Source: Lachnospiraceae bacterium
GTDB taxonomy: Bacteria > Bacillota > Clostridia > Lachnospirales > Lachnospiraceae
Reading direction: 5' to 3'
Assembly (NCBI GenBank): GCA_900770225.1
Contig: CAAGJU010000094.1
Location: 1 to 57,119, forward strand
Length of the DNA: 57,119 nucleotides
A model generated the notes under the pieces. It saw nothing but the letters and a program-made list of their open reading frames with translations, had not been told where the DNA came from and ran no database searches. Shown here piece by piece: positions 35,265 to 44,219 of the stretch. Positions within the stretch are counted from its first letter, which is position 1. Every line of letters starts with the position of its first letter. The position numbers and the translations under genes were made by a program.

Positions 35265-35402
35265 ACGTGTCAGGAGGACTCCCGAACCGCGACATCCGCA
35301 GGCGCCGGTTCTTGACGAATCCGACCGCAGGGAGGATGAGTTTAGAACCGCTGCGCCGAGGACAAGCGAGAGCGCGTCGCGGTTGGGAGTTCTCCTGACG
35401 TA
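35265..35402. repeat. Long imperfect inverted repeat (structured element)
   Basis: Left arm 35265-35293 (starts ACGTGTCAGGAGGACTCCC) and right arm 35376-35402 (ends TCCTGACGTA) are complementary over about 26 bases with small bulges. Inside, CGCCGGTTCT and AGAACCGCTGCG pair again, making a branched fold of about 140 bases. It lies in the 450-base gap before hypE, immediately upstream of the promoter. An open frame covering it is judged non-coding. Confidence 0.65.
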
Positions 35403-35416
35403 CTGAAATTCTATTA

Positions 35417-35470
35417 TTGATTTTTGAGGAGACCGTCATATAATCGGTTTTATAGACCACGGTCTAGACC
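35417..35470 (+). promoter_or_regulatory. hyp operon promoter with overlapping operator dyads
   Basis: TTGATT (35417-35422), 16-base spacer, TATAAT (35439-35444). About ten bases further lie AGACC-AC-GGTCT (35454-35465) and the perfect palindrome GGTCTAGACC (35461-35470), overlapping each other and the expected transcription start, a typical repressor site. Confidence 0.6.
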
Positions 35471-35518
35471 GGCGCACGATGATTGCCGGCCTGACCCAGG
35501 AAACCGGCAGGAGGGGCC

Positions 35519-36427
35519 ATGCACGAGATTACGAATATTCAGAAATATTCGATTCACGACGGAGACGGCATCCGCACGACAGTATTTTTCAAGGGATGTC
35601 CGCTGCGCTGTCAGTGGTGCCACAATCCGGAGACACAACGCTACGAAGCCGAGCTCTCCGTGGACACGAAGAAATGCACCGGCTGCGGGCGATGTGCGGC
35701 CAGATGCCCGAACGGGGCGATCACCATTGCGGGTGGAAAAGCGCAGACGGACCGGACGAAGTGCACGGTCTGCGGCGTCTGTACAGATGCCTGTCTGCTG
35801 GATCTCAGGACGGTGACGGGAAAAGATTACAGCGTGAAGGAACTCATGAAGATCTGCACACAGGACAGGATCTTCTACGAAAATTCCGGCGGAGGCGTGA
35901 CGCTTTCCGGCGGTGAGGTCATGACGATGGATCAGGATTACATCCTGAGGATCGCGAAGGAGCTGGACTACGAGGGTATTCCGCTGAACATCGATACCTG
36001 CGGAGAGGCGCCTTACGAATTTTTTGAGCAGCTTCTGCCGTACGTCGATACCTGGCTGTACGACATCAAGGTGCCGGATCCGGAGAAGCACCGGAAGTAC
36101 ACAGGGCGCGACAATACAAGGATCCTTGAGAACCTGAAGAAGCTCTCGGATGCCGGGGCGAAGATCTACATCCGGATTCCCGTCGTAAAGGAAGTCAACG
36201 GCGATCCCGAGAGCATCGACGCCATCATCGCCATTCTCCGTGAGAAAAATATCCGCGCGGCGCAGGTGAACCTGCTGCCGTATCACAATACAGGTTCCCA
36301 TAAATACGGAAAGCTCGGGCGCGATTATCCGGGTAAGGATTTTACGGCACCGGATGATGGGGAAATGAATCAGCTGGCTCAGCAGTTCCGCGATGCCGGA
36401 TTCAGCCCAGTAACGGTCGGCGGTTAA
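35519..36427 (+). CDS. hypE: Glycyl radical enzyme activase HypE (radical SAM)
   Basis: A 302-residue radical SAM enzyme that places the glycyl radical on HypD. The SAM cluster motif is Cys27-x3-Cys31-x2-Cys34 (GCPLRCQWCHNP). Two ferredoxin-like clusters follow, CTGCGRCAARCPNG and CTVCGVCTDAC, the usual insert of activases of this class. GGGVTLSGGEVMTM is the glycine-rich SAM-binding stretch. AGGAGG lies 5 bases before the ATG. The hypD gene follows 164 bases later, and its identity defines this activase as HypE; alone it would only be called PFL-activase-like. Oxygen-sensitive, cytosolic. Confidence 0.92.
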   Translation: MHEITNIQKYSIHDGDGIRTTVFFKGCPLRCQWCHNPETQRYEAELSVDTKKCTGCGRCAARCPNGAITIAGGKAQTDRTKCTVCGVCTDACLLDLRTVTGKDYSVKELMKICTQDRIFYENSGGGVTLSGGEVMTMDQDYILRIAKELDYEGIPLNIDTCGEAPYEFFEQLLPYVDTWLYDIKVPDPEKHRKYTGRDNTRILENLKKLSDAGAKIYIRIPVVKEVNGDPESIDAIIAILREKNIRAAQVNLLPYHNTGSHKYGKLGRDYPGKDFTAPDDGEMNQLAQQFRDAGFSPVTVGG

Positions 36428-36591
36428 TTTTTCAGCAATGCTGAAAGAAAAGATTTTGACGGACAGATTTTTATGCATTGGATAAAAGACACAGAAAACG
36501 ATACTGACAGACGACTCAGCAGTCAGTACAGACAGGTAATACAGAAAACGACAGCCGGGTCCATCGGAAACCGGCGGAAAAGGAGGAAAGC

Positions 36592-38967
36592 ATGGAAGAA
36601 CGCGGTATGAATGAACGTATCCGTCATCTGCGCAAAGTGAGCATGGAGACTCCGGCGCACATTGACCTGGAGCGGGCGAAGATCGAGACCGAAGTGTACA
36701 AGGAGTATGAAGACAAAGTTTCCCTTCCGGTGCTCAGAGCACTGGTGCTGAAGGAATATTTTTCCAGAAAGACCCTGTATCTCGGGGAGGGAGAGCTGAT
36801 CGTCGGTGAAAAGGGCAGAGATCCGCAGGCATCCCCGACGTTCCCGGAGCTCTGCTGCCACACGGTCGAAGACATGCACATCATGAACGACCGGAAACTG
36901 GTATCCTTCAAGGTAACGGAGCAGGATATCAAAGACCAGGAGGAGATTATCATCCCCTACTGGCAGGGCAAATCCATGCGTGACCGTCTGCTGGCCCGCA
37001 TGACGCCGGAATGGAGAGACTGCTACGGCGCCGGCATGTTCACGGAGTTCATGGAGCAGAGAGGCCCGGGCCATACCTGCGGCGGCAAAAATGTATTTGC
37101 CAAGGGCTACATGGAATATAAAGAGGATATTCAGGACGCGATCAATCATCTGGATTTCATGAATGATTCGGAGGCACTGGACAAGAGAGAAGAGCTCGAG
37201 GCCATGAAGATCGACTGCGACGCTGTCTGCATCCTCGGAAAGCGTTATCATGACCTGATTGCCGCCGAGGCGGACAAATGCACGGACCCGAAGCGCAAAG
37301 CGGAGCTTCTTCAGATGGTAAAGAACCTCGAGGTCGTTCCTGCTTACAAGCCGCAGACCTACTGGCAGGCCATTCAGCACTACTGGTTCACTCATCTGGC
37401 TGTGACGACGGAGCTGAACCCGTGGGATGCGTTCAGCCCGGGCAGACTGGATCAGCATCTGAATCCGTTCTACGAGGCGGATGTGGAGGCCGGAAGGCTC
37501 AATGACAGCCAGGCACTGGAGCTGCTGGAGTGCCTGTGGGTGAAGTTCAACAACCAGCCGGCGCCGGTCAAGGTCGGTGTCACACTGAAGGAGAGCGGCA
37601 CCTACACGGATTTTGCCAACATCAACACCGGCGGCGTGGCAGAGGACGGTTCGGACGGCGTCAACCGCGTGAGCTACCTGATCCTCGACTGCATGGATGA
37701 GATGAAGCTTGTACAGCCGAACTCCAATGTGCAGATCAGCAAGAAGACGCCGCAGAAATTCCTGAAGCGTGCCTGCGAGATCGCGCGCAAGGGATGGGGC
37801 CAGCCTGCTTTTTACAATACCGATGAGATCATCCAGGAGCTGCTGAATGCAGGAAAATCTCTGGAGGATGCCCGCCAGGGCGGTTCCTCCGGCTGCGTGG
37901 AGACCGGATGCTGGGGCAACGAGGCGTATATCCTCACCGGATATCTGAATATCCCGAAGATCTTCCAGCTCACGCTGCACAACGGCTATGATGAAGTCTC
38001 CGGTAAACAGATTGGTCTGCAGCTCGGCAACGCGGAGGATTTCAAGACATGGAATGAGCTCTGGGATGCTTTCCGCACACAGCTGGAGTACATCGTTGAG
38101 ATCAAGATCCGCGGCAACAATGTGATCGAGAGGCTGTACGCTGAGTACATGCCGGCGCCCTGCCTGTCCATTGTGACAAACGACTGCATTAAGAAAGGCA
38201 AGGATTACAATGCCGGCGGCGCGCGGTATAATACAAACTATATCCAGGGTGTCGGCATCGGCACAGTAACGGATTCTCTGGCAGCGGTAAAGTACAATGT
38301 GTATGACAAGAAGAAGTTCACGATGCATGAGCTGATGGAAGCCATGGATCACAACTTCGAGGGATACGAGGATATCTACCATCTCGTATCGGAAAAAACA
38401 CCGAAGTACGGCAATGATGATGACTATGCTGATGACATCATGAAGGATGCCTTTGCACTGTTCCGTGACACTATTACCGGCCGGCCGAACATGAAGGGCG
38501 GCACGTACCGTGTCGATATGCTGCCGACGACCTGCCATGTGTATTTCGGCAGCGTGATCGGCGCCACGCCGAACGGACGACTGGCAAACAAGCCGGTGTC
38601 CGAGGGTATCTCCCCGGAAAAACATGCGGATACGCACGGACCTACGGCTGTCATCAAATCCTGTGCGAAGATGGATCACATCTCCACCGGCGGCACGCTG
38701 CTGAACCAGAAGTTCACGCCGTCCGCGCTGGCGGGAGAAAAAGGTCTGGACAATCTGGCCGGCCTGATCCGCTCGTACTTCGCGATGGACGGACACCACA
38801 TCCAGTTCAACGTCATCGACCGGCAGACGCTGCTCGATGCACAGGCGCATCCGGATGAGTACAGGGATCTCATCGTCCGTGTGGCCGGATATTCGGATTA
38901 TTTCCGGAATCTGGACAAGGAGCTGCAGGATGAGGTCATCAACCGGACGGAGCAGTCCTTCGCATAA
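36592..38967 (+). CDS. hypD: trans-4-Hydroxy-L-proline dehydratase HypD (glycyl radical enzyme)
   Basis: A 791-residue glycyl radical enzyme that removes water from trans-4-hydroxy-L-proline, giving pyrroline-5-carboxylate. The thiyl Cys435 stands in GSSGCVETGCWG and the radical Gly766 in RVAGYSDYF. Long stretches such as WDAFTPGRLDQHLNPFY-like (here DAFSPGRLDQHLNPFYE), ECLWVKFNNQPAP, DFANINTGG, VQISKKTPQKFLKRACEI and SCAKMDHISTGGTLLNQ agree with the characterised Clostridioides difficile HypD as I remember it. AAAGGAGG precedes the ATG. The next gene is pyrroline-5-carboxylate reductase, the known partner. A hairpin (38978-39010) follows. Confidence 0.95.
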   Translation: MEERGMNERIRHLRKVSMETPAHIDLERAKIETEVYKEYEDKVSLPVLRALVLKEYFSRKTLYLGEGELIVGEKGRDPQASPTFPELCCHTVEDMHIMNDRKLVSFKVTEQDIKDQEEIIIPYWQGKSMRDRLLARMTPEWRDCYGAGMFTEFMEQRGPGHTCGGKNVFAKGYMEYKEDIQDAINHLDFMNDSEALDKREELEAMKIDCDAVCILGKRYHDLIAAEADKCTDPKRKAELLQMVKNLEVVPAYKPQTYWQAIQHYWFTHLAVTTELNPWDAFSPGRLDQHLNPFYEADVEAGRLNDSQALELLECLWVKFNNQPAPVKVGVTLKESGTYTDFANINTGGVAEDGSDGVNRVSYLILDCMDEMKLVQPNSNVQISKKTPQKFLKRACEIARKGWGQPAFYNTDEIIQELLNAGKSLEDARQGGSSGCVETGCWGNEAYILTGYLNIPKIFQLTLHNGYDEVSGKQIGLQLGNAEDFKTWNELWDAFRTQLEYIVEIKIRGNNVIERLYAEYMPAPCLSIVTNDCIKKGKDYNAGGARYNTNYIQGVGIGTVTDSLAAVKYNVYDKKKFTMHELMEAMDHNFEGYEDIYHLVSEKTPKYGNDDDYADDIMKDAFALFRDTITGRPNMKGGTYRVDMLPTTCHVYFGSVIGATPNGRLANKPVSEGISPEKHADTHGPTAVIKSCAKMDHISTGGTLLNQKFTPSALAGEKGLDNLAGLIRSYFAMDGHHIQFNVIDRQTLLDAQAHPDEYRDLIVRVAGYSDYFRNLDKELQDEVINRTEQSFA

Positions 38968-38977
38968 TTTCGATGCC

Positions 38978-39010
38978 AGCCGGCATTTCTGAGATGCCGG
39001 CTGACATTTT
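38978..39010 (+). terminator. Hairpin after hypD
   Basis: AGCCGGCAT / ATGCCGGCT, a perfect 9-base stem with a 7-base loop, followed by GACATTTT. It probably acts as partial terminator or protects hypD mRNA, because proC follows 160 bases later on the same strand. Confidence 0.6.
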
Positions 39011-39169
39011 GAATGCGGCCTCTGTGCTCCTCTGTATGGACCGGCAGAAGCAGGAGAAGCGGCTGACAGAGGTGAAGGCAGGCGGACTGACAGCAACGGA
39101 ATCTACGGGTAACCGAAACGAGATAATAAAGCGTGCGGGCGTGAACAGTCCCGCAGAGAGGAGACAGTT

Positions 39170-39973
39170 ATGAATCTTGGTTTTATCGGCTGCGGCGTGA
39201 TGGCCAATGCAATCATGGGCGGCGTGATCCGCGCCGGCCTGTACACGCCGGATCAGATCTGGGGTGCAGATCCCTTCGAGGGAAGCCGGAAAAAGACGGC
39301 GGAGGCCAACGGCATCCATGTGACGGCGGATAATAACGAGGTCATCCGGAACTGCGAGACTGTGTTTTTCGCTGTGAAGCCGCAGTATTATGACGGCATG
39401 ATCGACGGCATTAAGGATCAGGTGAGAGATGATCAGCTCTTCATCAGCATCGGCGCGGGAAGAACGCTTGACTATCTGGCTGACAGGTTCGGAAAACCCG
39501 TGAAGATCATCCGCGTGATGCCGAATACGCCGGCGCAGGTCGGTGAGGGCATGTCGGCGGCCTGCCCGAACGAATATGTGACAGAAGAGGAGACAGCGCG
39601 CGGACTGACAATCCTCCGTGCTTTCGGCAAGGCGGAGGTCATGCCGGAATCGCTCTTTGATATCGTCACCGGCGTCAGCGGCAGCGGTCCGGCCTATGTG
39701 TTCATGTTTATCGAGGCGATGGCGGATGCAGCTGTCAACGGCGGCATGAAGAGAGATCAGGCATATATTTTTGCCGCACAGACAGTACTTGGTTCGGCAA
39801 AAATGGTGCTCGACACCGGCAAGCATCCGGGCGCGCTGAAGGATATGGTCACTTCCCCCGCCGGAACGACCATCGCCGGTGTGCGGGCGCTGGAAAAGGG
39901 CGGCCTGCGCTCCACCGTATTTGAAGGCGTGATGGCGGCAACGGATAAGTCCGCGGAGATGCGGAAGGGCTGA
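39170..39973 (+). CDS. proC: Pyrroline-5-carboxylate reductase ProC
   Basis: A 267-residue NAD(P)H enzyme that reduces pyrroline-5-carboxylate to L-proline. The Rossmann motif NLGFIGCGVMANAIMGGV opens the protein; VMPNTPAQVGEGMS and the C-terminal signature segment GSGPAYVFMFIEAMADA with MVTSPAGTTIAGVRALEKGG are all typical. GGAG lies 7 bases before the ATG. Directly downstream of hypD, it takes the product of that enzyme and delivers proline, as in other gut clostridia. No sign of truncation. Confidence 0.95.
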   Translation: MNLGFIGCGVMANAIMGGVIRAGLYTPDQIWGADPFEGSRKKTAEANGIHVTADNNEVIRNCETVFFAVKPQYYDGMIDGIKDQVRDDQLFISIGAGRTLDYLADRFGKPVKIIRVMPNTPAQVGEGMSAACPNEYVTEEETARGLTILRAFGKAEVMPESLFDIVTGVSGSGPAYVFMFIEAMADAAVNGGMKRDQAYIFAAQTVLGSAKMVLDTGKHPGALKDMVTSPAGTTIAGVRALEKGGLRSTVFEGVMAATDKSAEMRKG

Positions 39974-40020
39974 GCATGACCGTCATTTCAATCTGTCATG
40001 CCATTGTGCAAATTTAGTAG

Positions 40021-40048
40021 TTTACATTCGGAATAAAACGATTATAAT
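40021..40048 (+). promoter_or_regulatory. Sigma-A promoter of the opp operon
   Basis: TTTACA (40021-40026), 16-base spacer, TATAAT (40043-40048) in an AT-rich island of otherwise GC-rich DNA. The 338-base gap 39974-40311 contains this promoter, the hairpin 40093-40140 and no gene I can see. Confidence 0.7.
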
Positions 40049-40092
40049 TATTATTGTGTTAATTGAATAATCATTTATAAGCAATGAACGAC

Positions 40093-40140
40093 AAGGAAGA
40101 CGTTTGCACGGGGTATCCGTGCGGAAGTCTTCCTTTTTTT
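40093..40140 (+). terminator. Terminator or attenuator in the opp leader
   Basis: AAGGAAGAC pairs with GTCTTCCTT and inside GCACGG pairs with CCGTGC; seven T follow. It is about 45 bases downstream of the -10 box at 40043 and 170 bases before the opp binding-protein gene, so it must be read through, or another promoter used, for opp expression from that site. Confidence 0.75.
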
Positions 40141-40311
40141 TATGTATGTTCAGACAGTGTTGTCATTGAAAAGAAGCAGATAACAAAGGCATCAGCAGGA
40201 TCGGCCGGGCATCGCGGCTCAGCAGAGGGAATGAACCGGCGTGAGACCGAATCATGTTTTTGCATATAAAAGGCTAAGCATATCATTGCAGGCAAAAAGG
40301 AGGGAATGAAT

Positions 40312-42036
40312 ATGAAGAGAAAAGGTATCCTCGGGATCGTTCTCAGTGCAGCCATGGTCGTCGGCATGACGGGATGCGGCGTGTATGAGAGCTCGGACAG
40401 CAGTTCAGCTTCGTCAGCAGCATCATCTGCATCGGCCGGCACGGAGGAGAGCGTAAAAGCTTCCTCGACCGGAACGGTTGCTTCCGCTTCAGGAGAGACA
40501 ACTTCTGACGGTGAAAAGGTGTTCCGCTACTCCGTCAATACGGAGCCTACGACGCTTGATCCGGATAAGGCCAACAGTATCGGCGACAATGAGATCCAGC
40601 ATGCGATTCAGGAAGGCCTTGTAAGAAATACCGGCGGTGAGATCACACCCGGCATCGCCGAATCCTGGGATGTTTCCGATGACGGACTCACCTATACATT
40701 CCATCTGAGAGATGCGCAGTGGAGCGACGGTCAGCCTGTCAAGGCACAGGATTTCGTCTATGGCCTGCAGCGTCTCATGGATCCTGATACTGCGAGTGAA
40801 TATGCCTTCATCGGTGAGGTAATCAAGAACGGTGCAGCTGTTGAGAGCGGTGACATGAAGCCTGAGGAACTCGGTGTGGAAGCACCGGACGACAAGACCG
40901 TCGTGATCACCCTGGAGAATCCGACCAGCTATTTCCTCAGTCTGATCGGTGCCTCTGCACAGTTCGTTCCTGTTCGTCAGGATATCGTTGAAGAGTATGG
41001 CACGGACTACGCGGCGACAGCCGATAAAAATGTATACTGCGGACCGTTCGTTCTCTCCAGCACGGACAATATGACCTATGTATTCGAGAAGAACCCGACA
41101 TACTGGGATGTGGACAGCATCAAGCTTGACCGCTGCGAGCTCAGCGTTGTCACAGATGACAACACGGCACTTGCCCTGTATGAATCCGGTGATCTCGATT
41201 ACGTCAAGATCCCGACAGATCAGGTGACCAACTACGAGGGTCAGGATCAGTCCTACATGAACGGCAACGAGGATTACCTGTACATCAACGAGCAGAGTGA
41301 CAACCCGCTGCTCTCAGATCAGAACTTCCGTCTGGCTCTGAACTATGGCCTCGACAGAAATTCCTACATCCAGCTCGCAACCAACAATGTCTACACAGCG
41401 ACCAACACGCTCGTCATGCCTCTGGTAAGCGGCGTGGAGAAGACCTACGGTGAGGAGTACACGCTTGATTCCTATCCGCTTGACGGCGATAAGGACAAGG
41501 CACTGGATTATCTGCAGAAAGCTATGGATGATCAGGGCATTGCCAATGCTTCCGACATTACCATCACGCTGACGACGACCGATCAGGAGTCCAGCAAGAA
41601 GATCGCAGAAGTTGTTCAGGAACTGTGGCAGGATACGCTGGGCATCAATGTAGAGGTTAAGCAGGTTACCTACGCGAATATCTACGGCGAGGTTCTTCCG
41701 AACGGAGATTATGAGATCGCTTATGCAGGCTGGGGCCCCGACTACTCGGATCCTTACACCTACCTTGATCTCTTCCGCGGCGACAACCCTTACAACTACA
41801 GCAAATATCAGAATGATAAGGTAGATGAGCTTCTGAAGGCTTCTCAGACAGAAACTGACGCCAAGACAAGAATGGATGAACTGAATCAGGCTGAGCAGCT
41901 GATTCTCGATGACGGTGCTTTTGTACCGCTTCAGCTGAGACAGCAGCATTACCTGCTGAACAGCAAGGTGACCGGTGTCGTCTTCTACTTCTGCAGCGTC
42001 AACATCGACTGGGTATACGCGGACATCAGCGCATAA
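40312..42036 (+). CDS. oppA: Oligopeptide ABC transporter binding lipoprotein OppA-like
   Basis: A 574-residue family 5 binding lipoprotein that captures peptides outside the cell. The signal peptide ends in the lipobox GMTGC with Cys22 and is followed by a Ser-rich linker. VFRYSVNTEPTTLDPDKANS, GIAESWDVSDDGLTYTFHLR and WSDGQPVKAQDFVYGLQRLMDP are diagnostic. The start at 40312 is chosen because AAGGAGGG lies 7 bases before it, only 1 base before the alternative at 40306. It is the first of five opp genes. Next to hyp, peptidase and prd genes, peptides rich in proline or hydroxyproline are the likely cargo (inference). Confidence 0.92.
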   Translation: MKRKGILGIVLSAAMVVGMTGCGVYESSDSSSASSAASSASAGTEESVKASSTGTVASASGETTSDGEKVFRYSVNTEPTTLDPDKANSIGDNEIQHAIQEGLVRNTGGEITPGIAESWDVSDDGLTYTFHLRDAQWSDGQPVKAQDFVYGLQRLMDPDTASEYAFIGEVIKNGAAVESGDMKPEELGVEAPDDKTVVITLENPTSYFLSLIGASAQFVPVRQDIVEEYGTDYAATADKNVYCGPFVLSSTDNMTYVFEKNPTYWDVDSIKLDRCELSVVTDDNTALALYESGDLDYVKIPTDQVTNYEGQDQSYMNGNEDYLYINEQSDNPLLSDQNFRLALNYGLDRNSYIQLATNNVYTATNTLVMPLVSGVEKTYGEEYTLDSYPLDGDKDKALDYLQKAMDDQGIANASDITITLTTTDQESSKKIAEVVQELWQDTLGINVEVKQVTYANIYGEVLPNGDYEIAYAGWGPDYSDPYTYLDLFRGDNPYNYSKYQNDKVDELLKASQTETDAKTRMDELNQAEQLILDDGAFVPLQLRQQHYLLNSKVTGVVFYFCSVNIDWVYADISA

Positions 42037-42064
42037 GCAGTCCGCCGGATTTACAGACACAGAG

Positions 42065-42086
42065 GCTGCCGGGTTCGCCCGGCAGC
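42065..42086 (+). other. UUCG-capped hairpin after oppA
   Basis: GCTGCCGGG-TTCG-CCCGGCAGC, a perfect 9-base stem on an extra-stable tetraloop, 28 bases after the oppA stop. Probably stabilises the oppA message. Confidence 0.7.
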
Positions 42087-42123
42087 GGGGTGGACAGAGA
42101 TGTCCCTCTGTACAGCAGTTGAT

Positions 42124-42166
42124 AAGCTGGCGGGTGCAGGACTTCCAGTTCTCCATCCGCCAGCTT
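42124..42166 (+). other. Second hairpin between oppA and oppB
   Basis: AAGCTGGCGG and CCGCCAGCTT pair perfectly over a 23-base loop; a weak T-tract (TTTGCG) follows. Possible partial terminator giving more oppA than permease transcript. Confidence 0.6.
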
Positions 42167-42225
42167 TGCGTTACGCGGGTCGAGAGACCTCGCCCTCATA
42201 ACGAAAACCTATCAGGAGTTCTTCT

Positions 42226-43155
42226 ATGGCTAAATACATTATCAAACGACTGGTCGCCGCAGCGGTGACGATCCTGGTACTCGCGACGGTCGTATTTTTC
42301 CTGGTGCGTCTGATGCCGGGCGAGCCTTTCACGAATCCGAAGCTCACGCCGACTGTGCGTGCCAATCTGGAAGCCTATTACGGCTTCGACAAACCGCTGA
42401 TCGTTCAGTATTTCCAGTACCTCGGAAATCTTCTGCAGGGAAATTTCGGATATTCCATGTTCTACACCAACCGGACCGTCAACGACATGATTGCGGCGAC
42501 CTTCCCGTTTTCAGCTGATGTGGGTATCCGTGCTCTGGTGATGTCCATTTCCATCGGTATCGTGCTCGGAATCCTTTCCGCGAGACACCGTGGCAAGGGC
42601 ATTGATATCTTCTGCGTCATCGTTGCCATTCTCGGCACAAGTATTCCGGATTTCATCATGGGTGCTTTTCTCCAGTATGTATTCGGCATCAAGTGGGGAC
42701 TGCTCCCGGTAGCGCAGTACAAGGGTTTTGCCTACACGATCCTGCCGTCCATCGGCCTCGGATTTTATACACTGGCGCAGGTTACGAAGATCATGCGCAC
42801 CAGTATGCTGGATGTGATTCAGCAGGATTACATCAAGACAGCACGGGCAAAGGGTATTTCGGAATTCCGTGTGACCTTCAGGCATCAGATCAGAAACGCG
42901 ATCATGCCTGTGCTTACCATTCTCGGTCCGACCGTCGCTTCCGTACTGACCGGTACCTTCGTCATCGAGTCGATTTTCGCGATCCCCGGCATGGGCCGCT
43001 ACTACGTGGAGAGTGTTACGAACAACGACTACTCGATGATCCTCGGCATGACCGTATTCTATGGAATATTCCTCGTTATATGCAACCTCATCGTCGATAT
43101 CCTCTACGGACTCGTTGATCCGCGTGTGCGTATTGCGGATAACAATTCACAGTAA
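42226..43155 (+). CDS. oppB: Oligopeptide ABC permease OppB
   Basis: A 309-residue membrane permease with six segments. The start YIIKRLVAAAVTILVLATVVFFLVRLMPG, the IVQYFQYLGNLLQGNFGYS segment and the coupling loop RTSMLDVIQQDYIKTARAKGISE are typical of OppB/DppB. It pairs with OppC to form the channel. The oppC gene follows after 16 bases. No anomaly seen. Confidence 0.94.
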   Translation: MAKYIIKRLVAAAVTILVLATVVFFLVRLMPGEPFTNPKLTPTVRANLEAYYGFDKPLIVQYFQYLGNLLQGNFGYSMFYTNRTVNDMIAATFPFSADVGIRALVMSISIGIVLGILSARHRGKGIDIFCVIVAILGTSIPDFIMGAFLQYVFGIKWGLLPVAQYKGFAYTILPSIGLGFYTLAQVTKIMRTSMLDVIQQDYIKTARAKGISEFRVTFRHQIRNAIMPVLTILGPTVASVLTGTFVIESIFAIPGMGRYYVESVTNNDYSMILGMTVFYGIFLVICNLIVDILYGLVDPRVRIADNNSQ

Positions 43156-43171
43156 GGGCAGGTGATTATAT

Positions 43172-44143
43172 ATGAAGAAAAACAGTCAGACGGCGGCAGA
43201 GGAAACTTCTGCTGCGGCAGTGCCTGAACTGACACCGGATATGTTCGAAGTGATCGGCGAAAATACCGAGAAGATGGAGAGCATCAGCCGTCCGAACCTG
43301 TCCTTCTGGCAGGACGCATGGCGGAGACTTAGAAAAAACAGAGCCGCCTTTGCGGGACTGATCATTATCATCGCCTATGCGCTCCTCGCTATTTTTGCAC
43401 CGATGCTGAGTCATTACAGTTTTACTTCGATGGATGCCTCGGCGATCAACGCGGGACCCTCGGCAGAACACTGGCTCGGCTGCGATTCTACAGGACGTGA
43501 CCTCTGGGTGCGTGTGTGGATGGGTGCGCGCGTATCTCTGACGATCGGTATCAGTGCAGCCGTGATCAACATGGTCATCGGCGCCATCCTCGGCGGACTC
43601 TGCGGCTACTACGGTGGCAAGTTTGATATGATCATGATGCGTATTGTCGACATCCTCTATGGTATCCCGAGTATGATCGTCACAATCCTTCTGATGGTCG
43701 TCATGGGTACCGGCGTAACGACGCTGATCGCAGCAATGTGTATCGTCGGATGGATCGGAACCTGCCGCCTGGTGCGCGGCGAGACCTACCGGCTCCGCGG
43801 ACGGGATTTCGTATCGGCTGCCAAGCTTCTCGGTGTTCCGGACAGACAGATCATCGCCAAGCATATCCTTCCGAATATTATGGGACTGCTTGTCACCAAT
43901 CTGTGCCTGGCCATTCCGGGCGCGATCTTCCAGGAGGCATTCCTGAGTTACATCGGTCTGGGTATCACGCCGCCGAACTGCAGCTGGGGACTTCTGGCAA
44001 AGGACGGCATCAAGATGCTCCGCGTGGCTCCGCATGAGATCCTCATCCCGGCATTCTTTATCTGCACCACGATGCTGGCGCTGAACCTGCTCGGCGATGG
44101 ACTACGCGATGCGTTTGATCCGAACCTCCGCGGAACTGAATAA
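43172..44143 (+). CDS. oppC: Oligopeptide ABC permease OppC
   Basis: A 323-residue permease. A 45-residue N-terminal cytosolic stretch precedes six membrane segments. WRRLRKNRAAFAGLIIIIAYALLAIFAP, GTDxxGRD-like HWLGCDSTGRDLWVRVWMGA and the coupling loop RLRGRDFVSAAKLLGVPDRQII identify the family. The C-terminus GDGLRDAFDPNLRGTE is standard. It is followed by oppD after about 76 bases. Confidence 0.94.
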   Translation: MKKNSQTAAEETSAAAVPELTPDMFEVIGENTEKMESISRPNLSFWQDAWRRLRKNRAAFAGLIIIIAYALLAIFAPMLSHYSFTSMDASAINAGPSAEHWLGCDSTGRDLWVRVWMGARVSLTIGISAAVINMVIGAILGGLCGYYGGKFDMIMMRIVDILYGIPSMIVTILLMVVMGTGVTTLIAAMCIVGWIGTCRLVRGETYRLRGRDFVSAAKLLGVPDRQIIAKHILPNIMGLLVTNLCLAIPGAIFQEAFLSYIGLGITPPNCSWGLLAKDGIKMLRVAPHEILIPAFFICTTMLALNLLGDGLRDAFDPNLRGTE

Positions 44144-44219
44144 ACACTTCAGCAAACGGGAGAGAAAAAAGCACAAAGCGTACTGGCTTAAAACCTTAAA
44201 AAATAAGGATATGAAGATT

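Noticed and set aside
35170..35406. 78-residue open frame before hypE
   Set aside because: It runs through a long inverted repeat, lacks a ribosome binding site and resembles no protein.
36523..39096. 857-residue open frame antisense to hypD
   Set aside because: It is the mirror of a well-supported glycyl radical enzyme gene; no family motif and no ribosome binding site. Long antisense frames are common here because of the codon use.
38973..39173. 66-residue open frame between hypD and proC
   Set aside because: Its start lies within the hairpin after hypD and it has no ribosome binding site; it is judged non-coding.
40055..40300. T-box (proline tRNA-sensing) leader before opp
   Set aside because: The leader before the terminator is too short and has no T-box sequence or specifier loop.
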